NCBI GenBank assembly: GCA_023392035.1
Contig: JAEVZY010000096.1
Span: forward strand, 1-17,581
DNA length: 17,581 bases
From: Pseudomonadota bacterium
GTDB lineage: Bacteria > Pseudomonadota > Gammaproteobacteria > Burkholderiales > Burkholderiaceae_D
Direction of reading: 5' to 3'
Shown piece after piece: positions 13,232-17,581 of the stretch (position 1 is the first letter of the stretch; every line of letters starts with the position of its first letter). The notes under the pieces were generated by a model that had not been told where the DNA came from, did no database searches, and was given only the letters and a program-made list of their open reading frames with translations. The position numbers were made by a program, and so were the translations under genes.

Positions 13232-15037
13232 TCAGCTCTTCACGGCAGGCTCCGGATTGCGCAGGCGGATATGCAGTTCGCGCAACTGCTTTTCATCCAC
13301 CGGCGAAGGTGCGTGCGTGAGCAAGTCTTGCGCGCGCTGGGTCTTGGGGAAGGCAATCACGTCGCGGATCGATTCAGCCCCGGTCATCATGGTGACGATG
13401 CGGTCCAGGCCGAAGGCCAGGCCGCCATGCGGCGGGGCGCCGTATTGCAGGGCATCCAGCAGGAAGCCGAATTTCTGGCGCGCTTCTTCGTCCTCGATCT
13501 TCAAGGCGCGGAACACCTTGCTCTGCACGTCGGCGCGATGGATACGCACCGAGCCGCCGCCCAGTTCCCAGCCGTTCAAGACCATGTCATAGGCTTGCGC
13601 CAGGGCGCGGCCGGGGTCGGTGGCGATGAAGTCTTCATGGCCGGCCTTGGGCGCGGTGAAGGGATGATGCAGGGCCACCCAGCGGTCTTCGCCTTCGTCG
13701 TATTCGAACATGGGGAAGTCCACCACCCACAGCGGACGCCATGCGTCGTCGAACAAACCGTTCTTGCGGCCGAAATCGCTGTGGCCGATTTTCACGCGCA
13801 AGGCGCCGATGGCATCGTTCACCACCTTGGCTTTGTCGGCGCCGAAGAAGATCAGGTCGCCATCCTGGGCGCCGGTCAGTTCGATCACTTTGGCCAGCGC
13901 ATTGTCGTGCAGGTTCTTGACGATCGGCGACTGCAGGCCATCGCGGCCCTTGGCGACTTCATTGACCTTGATGTAGGCCAGGCCCTTGGCGCCATAAATG
14001 GCGACGAACTGGGTATAGGCATCGATTTCCGAGCGCGGCATGGCGCCGCCGCCGGGCACACGCAAGCCGACCACGCGGCCGCCTTCCATGTTGGCCGCGC
14101 CCGAGAAGACCTTGAAGTCGACATCCTTCATCACTTCGGTCAGCTCGGTGAACTCGAGCTTGACGCGCATGTCGGGCTTGTCGGAACCGTACAGGCCCAT
14201 GGCGGTGGCGAAGTTCATCACCGGGAAAGGATTGGGCAGATCGACATCCAGATTGTTCTTGAAGACCTGGCGGATCATGTCTTCAAACAGGTCGCGGATT
14301 TCCTGCTCGTTCAGGAAGGAGGTCTCGCAATCGATCTGGGTGAATTCCGGCTGGCGGTCGGCGCGCAGGTCTTCGTCGCGGAAGCACTTGGTGATCTGGT
14401 AGTAGCGGTCGAAGTTGGCCACCATCAGCAACTGCTTGAACAACTGCGGCGACTGCGGCAGGGCGAAGAACTGGCCGGCGTTCACGCGCGAAGGCACCAG
14501 GTAGTCGCGCGCGCCTTCCGGGGTGGATTTGGTCAGCATCGGCGTTTCGATGTCGATGAAGCCTTTTTCGTCCAGGTACTTGCGCACGTCCATGGTGACC
14601 TTGTAGCGCAGCATCAGGTTCTTCTGCATCTGCGGACGGCGCAGGTCGAGCACGCGATGGGTCAGGCGGGTGGTCTCGGAAAGATTGTCGTCGTCCAGCT
14701 GGAAGGGCGGCGTCACCGACGGGTTCAGCACTTCCAGTTCCTGGCACAGCACTTCGATCTTGCCGGAGGTGAGGTTGGAATTGGCGGTGCCTTCCGGACG
14801 CAGGCGCACCAGGCCTTTGACGCGCAGGCAGAATTCATTGCGCACGGCTTCGGCGGCGGCGAACACATCGGCGCGATCCGGATCGCACACCACTTGCACC
14901 AGGCCTTCGCGGTCGCGCAGATCGACGAAGATCACGCCGCCGTGGTCGCGGCGGCGGTGCACCCAGCCGCACAGGCTGACGGTTTGACCCAGCAGCGCTT
15001 CGCTGACCAGGCCGCAATAGATTGTTCGCATAGACAT
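13232..15037 (-). CDS. aspS: Aspartate--tRNA ligase, probably non-discriminating (Asp/Asn)
   Basis: This 601-residue class IIb synthetase charges tRNA(Asp) with aspartate. It has the N-terminal OB-fold anticodon domain (about 1-105), the motif 2 region FRDEDLRADRQPEFTQID at 219-236, a bacterial GAD insertion domain in the middle, and motif 3 GLAFGLDR from 539. The anticodon domain reads HRRRDHGG (His32) and RPEG (Gly83), as in the Pseudomonas non-discriminating enzyme, whereas E. coli has Leu at the first site. By that analogy it also charges tRNA(Asn), with GatCAB converting Asp-tRNA(Asn) to Asn-tRNA(Asn). Starts at 15037 or 15031 are both possible, and ribosome sites are weak. It lies 41 bases after the DUF502 gene and probably shares the promoter near 16100; the hairpin at 13153-13191 ends it. 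Confidence 0.96.
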   Translation of the reverse strand: MSMRTIYCGLVSEALLGQTVSLCGWVHRRRDHGGVIFVDLRDREGLVQVVCDPDRADVFAAAEAVRNEFCLRVKGLVRLRPEGTANSNLTSGKIEVLCQELEVLNPSVTPPFQLDDDNLSETTRLTHRVLDLRRPQMQKNLMLRYKVTMDVRKYLDEKGFIDIETPMLTKSTPEGARDYLVPSRVNAGQFFALPQSPQLFKQLLMVANFDRYYQITKCFRDEDLRADRQPEFTQIDCETSFLNEQEIRDLFEDMIRQVFKNNLDVDLPNPFPVMNFATAMGLYGSDKPDMRVKLEFTELTEVMKDVDFKVFSGAANMEGGRVVGLRVPGGGAMPRSEIDAYTQFVAIYGAKGLAYIKVNEVAKGRDGLQSPIVKNLHDNALAKVIELTGAQDGDLIFFGADKAKVVNDAIGALRVKIGHSDFGRKNGLFDDAWRPLWVVDFPMFEYDEGEDRWVALHHPFTAPKAGHEDFIATDPGRALAQAYDMVLNGWELGGGSVRIHRADVQSKVFRALKIEDEEARQKFGFLLDALQYGAPPHGGLAFGLDRIVTMMTGAESIRDVIAFPKTQRAQDLLTHAPSPVDEKQLRELHIRLRNPEPAVKS

Positions 15038-15078
15038 GATGAATTCCAGTGACGTGTTCTTGTTCGTGACCCGACTGC

Positions 15079-15720
15079 TCAGCCTTCCAAAGCTTCCGCC
15101 TTGGCCGGGTCGATGATTTGGGTCTTGTCGAAATACTCGGGCGATACCACGCCCATGGAGACGATGTACTTCAGGGCTTGCTCGACCGTCATGTCGAGCT
15201 CGATGGCATCTTCAGCCGGCACCATCAGGAAGAAGCCGGAAGTGGGATTGGGCGTGGTCGGCACGTAGATGCTGAGGTACTCGCCATGCAGATGGTTGCG
15301 CACGTCGCCGCCCGGGATGCCGGTCAGGAAGGCAATGGTCCAGCTGCCGCGGCGAGGATATTCCACCAGTACCGCCTTGCGAAAGGCATTGCCGGAGGAG
15401 GAAAACAGCGTATCGGAAACCTGCTTGACGCCGGTGTAGATGGAATTCACGACCGGTATGCGCTTCAACAGCAGTTCCCAGGCGTGCACTACCTGCTTGC
15501 CGACGAAGTTATGGGTGGCCAGGCCCGTCAGGAAAATCACCAGCAAGGTCAGCAAAGTGCCCAGGCCAGGGAAGTTGAAGCCGATCAGCGCAGCCGGCCG
15601 CCAGCGTTCGGGCAGCAGCAACAGCGACTGGTCCATGGTGCCGATGATCAGGTTCACCACCCACAGCGTGATCGCCAGGGGAACCAGAACCAGAAGGCCC
15701 GTGATGAAAAATTTGCGCAT
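15079..15720 (-). CDS. DUF502 family inner-membrane protein
   Basis: This 213-residue protein belongs to the DUF502 family, whose function is not established. Two hydrophobic segments, about 5-27 (FFITGLLVLVPLAITLWVV) and 51-69 (LGTLLTLLVIFLTGLATH), anchor it in the membrane. The soluble part that follows has the family's IPVVNSIYTGVKQVSD, PRRGSWTIAFLTG and VPTTPNPTSGFF stretches. The ATG at 15720 was chosen because the membrane helix starts immediately after it; upstream in-frame codons are a shadow of the FmdB-like gene. The ribosome site is weak. Position between the FmdB-like gene (41-base gap) and aspS (41-base gap) is common in Burkholderiales and implies one transcript. Confidence 0.88.
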   Translation of the reverse strand: MRKFFITGLLVLVPLAITLWVVNLIIGTMDQSLLLLPERWRPAALIGFNFPGLGTLLTLLVIFLTGLATHNFVGKQVVHAWELLLKRIPVVNSIYTGVKQVSDTLFSSSGNAFRKAVLVEYPRRGSWTIAFLTGIPGGDVRNHLHGEYLSIYVPTTPNPTSGFFLMVPAEDAIELDMTVEQALKYIVSMGVVSPEYFDKTQIIDPAKAEALEG

Positions 15721-15761
15721 GGCGTAAGTCCGGCGGAAAGTAAAAGTCGACCTGGGTAAAA

Positions 15762-16061
15762 CTATGCAGCCTTTTCGCTGGAACCGGAACTGGAACTGGC
15801 GCTGGAGGCGGAACTGCTGCTGGCGCTGTCCGGGGAAGCACTGGGGCTGGAAGACGATGCGGCCGGCGCCTTCTGCGGGCCGTTCTTGTGGTCGGTCACA
15901 TACCAGCCGGTGCCCTTCAGGTGGAAGCCGGCGGCGGTCAATTGCTTGGAGAAGCTTGGCTGATGGCACTCCGGGCATTCGACCAGGGCCGGATCGGAAA
16001 GCTTTTGCAGCACGTCCTTGGCAAAGCCGCACGACTGGCAACGATAAGCATAAATTGGCAT
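15762..16061 (-). CDS. FmdB-family zinc-ribbon protein with serine-rich tail
   Basis: This 99-residue protein has the FmdB zinc-ribbon at its N-terminus: MPIYAYRCQSCG with Cys8 and Cys11, then VECPECH with Cys29 and Cys32, which should bind one zinc ion. The FmdB family is named after a putative regulator of formamidase in Methylophilus; its real role is unclear. Residues about 72-99 are a low-complexity Ser/Ala tail ending in EKAA, longer than the core needs and probably disordered. The ATG at 16061 follows AGGGAG at suitable spacing, and the invariant MPIYAYRC start confirms it. It is the first gene after the TATAAT promoter and precedes the DUF502 gene and aspS. Confidence 0.9.
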   Translation of the reverse strand: MPIYAYRCQSCGFAKDVLQKLSDPALVECPECHQPSFSKQLTAAGFHLKGTGWYVTDHKNGPQKAPAASSSSPSASPDSASSSSASSASSSSGSSEKAA

Positions 16062-16088
16062 TGTTGGACTCCCTGCGAAGCTCGACCA

Positions 16089-16111
16089 AAACCCTGAATT
16101 ATAAAGGGTTT
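16089..16111 (-). promoter_or_regulatory. Promoter -10 box inside an inverted repeat, upstream of the fmdB-DUF502-aspS unit
   Basis: On the minus strand a perfect TATAAT (16098-16103) lies about 37 bases before the FmdB-family start codon, giving a short leader. It sits between the arms AAACCCT (16089-16095) and AGGGTTT (16105-16111), a perfect 7-base inverted repeat. No good -35 hexamer is visible at 16-18 bases, so the promoter may need an activator or rely on its -10 box. Confidence 0.6.
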
Positions 16112-16196
16112 CGCTCAGGATTCGCCCATGACCGACGGTCGTTGCCGCTTCGGCATGCGGGGACAAAAACCGCCGGTCAATACGGGTAACGCAGGC

Positions 16197-17581
16197 TCAA
16201 TACACGAGCACCACGCGCAGCAGGATCTGCACGGCGATCACACCGAAAATCAGGCCGATGCCGAAATAAATCAGGGTGGAAAGCAGGCGGTTGGTCTTTT
16301 TCTGCTCGTTCACCAGCTTTTGCAGCAATTGCTCCTGGCGCTTGCTGTCTTCCAGCTCGCGCGTGAGCACCTGGTGCGCCAGGCGCGGCAATTGCGGAAT
16401 CAGCTTGCTGTAGCGCGGCGCTTCGGCGCGCAGGCGATCCATCAGGCCACGCCAGCCGACCTGGTCTTTCATCCAGCGCTCAAGGTAGGGCTTGGCGGTC
16501 TTCCAGAGATCGAGGTCGGGATCGAGCTGGCGGCCCAGGCCTTCGATATTGAGCAGGGTCTTTTGCAAGAGCACCAACTGCGGCTGCACCTCGACATTGA
16601 AGCGGCGCGAAGTCTGGAACAGGCGCAGCAGCACCTGGCCGAAGGAGATGTCGCGCAGGGGCCGGTCGAAAATCGGTTCGCAGCAGGCGCGCACCGCCGC
16701 CTCCAGTTCATCGACCCGCGTTTCGCGCGGCGCCCAGCCGGATTCGATATGGGCCTCGGCCACCCGCTTGTAATCGCGGCGGAAGAAGGCCAGGAAATTC
16801 TGCGACAGGTAATCCTTGTCGAAGTCGGTCAGGGTGCCGACGATGCCGAAGTCGAGCGCAATATAGCGGCCGAAGGTTTCCGGCTCGACCGACACCAGGA
16901 TGTTCCCGGGATGCATGTCGGCGTGGAAGAAACCGTCGCGGAACACCTGGGTGAAGAAAATCTCCACACCGTCGCTGGAGAGTTTTTTCAGGTCCACGCC
17001 CTCGGCCAGCAGGCGGCTGGTCTGGGAAATCGGAATGCCGCGCATGCGTTCCATGACGATCACCGATTCCGAGCAATAGTCCCAGATCATTTCCGGAATC
17101 ATCAGCAAGGTGGAATTGGCGAAGTTGCGCCGCAGCTGGCTGGCATTGGCCGCCTCGCGCATCAGGTCCAGTTCGTCATGCAGGTATTTGTCGAACTCGG
17201 CCACGACCGCCTGCGGCTTCAGGCGCTTGCCGTCGGCCCACCAGCATTCCACCCAGCCGGCGGCGATGCGCAGGAGCTCCATGTCTTCATCGATGGAGCG
17301 GCGCACGCCGGGCCGCAAGACCTTGACCGCCACTTCGGAACCATCGCGCAAAGTGGCAAAGTGCACCTGCGCGATCGAGGCCGAAGCCACCGGCTCCCGT
17401 TCGAAGGAGGCAAACAACTGGTCGGGATGGGCGCCCAGGGAACGGCGGATCTGCTCCACCGCCTGCTCGGAGGGAAAAGGCGGCACCCGGTCCTGCAGGC
17501 GCGCCAGCTCTTCGGCCACGTCCGGCGGCAGCAGGTCGCGGCGGGTGGACAGCACCTGGCCGAACTTGACGAAGATCGGGC
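16197..17581 (-). CDS. ubiB: Ubiquinone biosynthesis protein UbiB, ABC1/ADCK kinase-like (5' end beyond window)
   Basis: This is the C-terminal part (about 460 residues) of UbiB, an atypical protein-kinase-like ATPase needed for ubiquinone synthesis at the inner membrane. The visible part opens inside the family's hallmark KxGQ motif (KFGQ, 17556-17567), followed by VLSTRRDLLPPDVAEEL as in E. coli UbiB. It continues with ASASIAQVHFATL and a lysine in VAVKVLRPG, the catalytic loop FHADMHPGNIL and the metal-binding DFG of LDFGIVG. Two C-terminal membrane segments are visible in the last 30 residues (STLIYFGIGLIFGVIAVQIL onward). Compared with the 546-residue E. coli protein, roughly 80-90 N-terminal residues lie beyond 17581. 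The GTG at 17555 encodes an internal valine, not a start. I see no clear terminator after its stop. Confidence 0.95.
   Translation of the reverse strand, partial: PIFVKFGQVLSTRRDLLPPDVAEELARLQDRVPPFPSEQAVEQIRRSLGAHPDQLFASFEREPVASASIAQVHFATLRDGSEVAVKVLRPGVRRSIDEDMELLRIAAGWVECWWADGKRLKPQAVVAEFDKYLHDELDLMREAANASQLRRNFANSTLLMIPEMIWDYCSESVIVMERMRGIPISQTSRLLAEGVDLKKLSSDGVEIFFTQVFRDGFFHADMHPGNILVSVEPETFGRYIALDFGIVGTLTDFDKDYLSQNFLAFFRRDYKRVAEAHIESGWAPRETRVDELEAAVRACCEPIFDRPLRDISFGQVLLRLFQTSRRFNVEVQPQLVLLQKTLLNIEGLGRQLDPDLDLWKTAKPYLERWMKDQVGWRGLMDRLRAEAPRYSKLIPQLPRLAHQVLTRELEDSKRQEQLLQKLVNEQKKTNRLLSTLIYFGIGLIFGVIAVQILLRVVLVY

Noticed and set aside
13172..15052. Plus-strand 626-codon open frame opposite aspS
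   Set aside because: It is an antisense shadow of a fully conserved synthetase gene, with no domain and biased composition.
1..17581. CRISPR arrays, tRNA genes, insertion sequences, prophage or attachment sites
   Set aside because: Reading both strands by eye I saw no regularly spaced repeats, tRNA-like ends, transposase motifs or flanking direct repeats around the ankyrin gene.

Overview
The window is about 17.6 kb of GC-rich DNA from a betaproteobacterium of the order Burkholderiales. The run ubiB, fmdB-like gene, DUF502 gene, aspS, nudB, EEP-family gene, clsB, hslR looks like that order, and a Herbaspirillum or other Oxalobacteraceae host is my best inference from gene order and protein style. 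Every gene I can support lies on the minus strand, so transcription runs from position 17581 towards 1. The long plus-strand open frames look like antisense shadows of a high-GC genome. I see no tRNA, insertion sequence, CRISPR array or phage gene. No gene-free stretch exceeds 300 bases; the longest is 8312-8563.

Right-hand housekeeping block (17581 to about 13150). A 5'-truncated ubiB (ubiquinone biosynthesis kinase-like protein) is followed by a promoter with a perfect TATAAT box. That promoter precedes a small zinc-ribbon FmdB-family protein with a serine-rich tail, a DUF502 membrane protein, and aspartyl-tRNA synthetase of apparently non-discriminating type. A strong hairpin terminator, symmetric enough to work on both strands, closes this unit.

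Accessory gene and repair/lipid block (13130 to 8564). A 541-residue ankyrin-repeat protein with a polar N-terminus and a nuclear-localisation-like basic motif sits between aspS and nudB. It looks like an inserted accessory gene and is a candidate secreted effector. It is followed by a tightly packed cluster: nudB (folate-pathway Nudix hydrolase), an EEP-superfamily phosphohydrolase resembling YbhP, clsB (cardiolipin synthase, HKD family) and hslR (Hsp15, ribosome-associated RNA-binding protein).

Fatty-acid degradation operon (8311 to 1346). A TetR-family regulator with a lysine/alanine-rich tail, preceded by a near-perfect 16-bp palindromic operator candidate, leads four closely spaced genes. 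They encode a 596-residue acyl-CoA dehydrogenase, a bifunctional 3-hydroxyacyl-CoA dehydrogenase/enoyl-CoA hydratase with the FadN domain order, a thiolase, and an enoyl-CoA hydratase/isomerase-family protein whose residues point to delta3,delta2-enoyl-CoA isomerase. Together they supply a full beta-oxidation spiral plus an auxiliary enzyme for unsaturated chains.

Left end (1345 to 1). A large inverted repeat follows the operon. Next comes a stand-alone ABC-type ATPase of the exporter class whose Q-loop, D-loop and H-switch residues are degenerate. Last is the RNase P RNA gene rnpB, truncated at its 3' end by the window edge, with its -10 box lying just beyond the ATPase stop codon.
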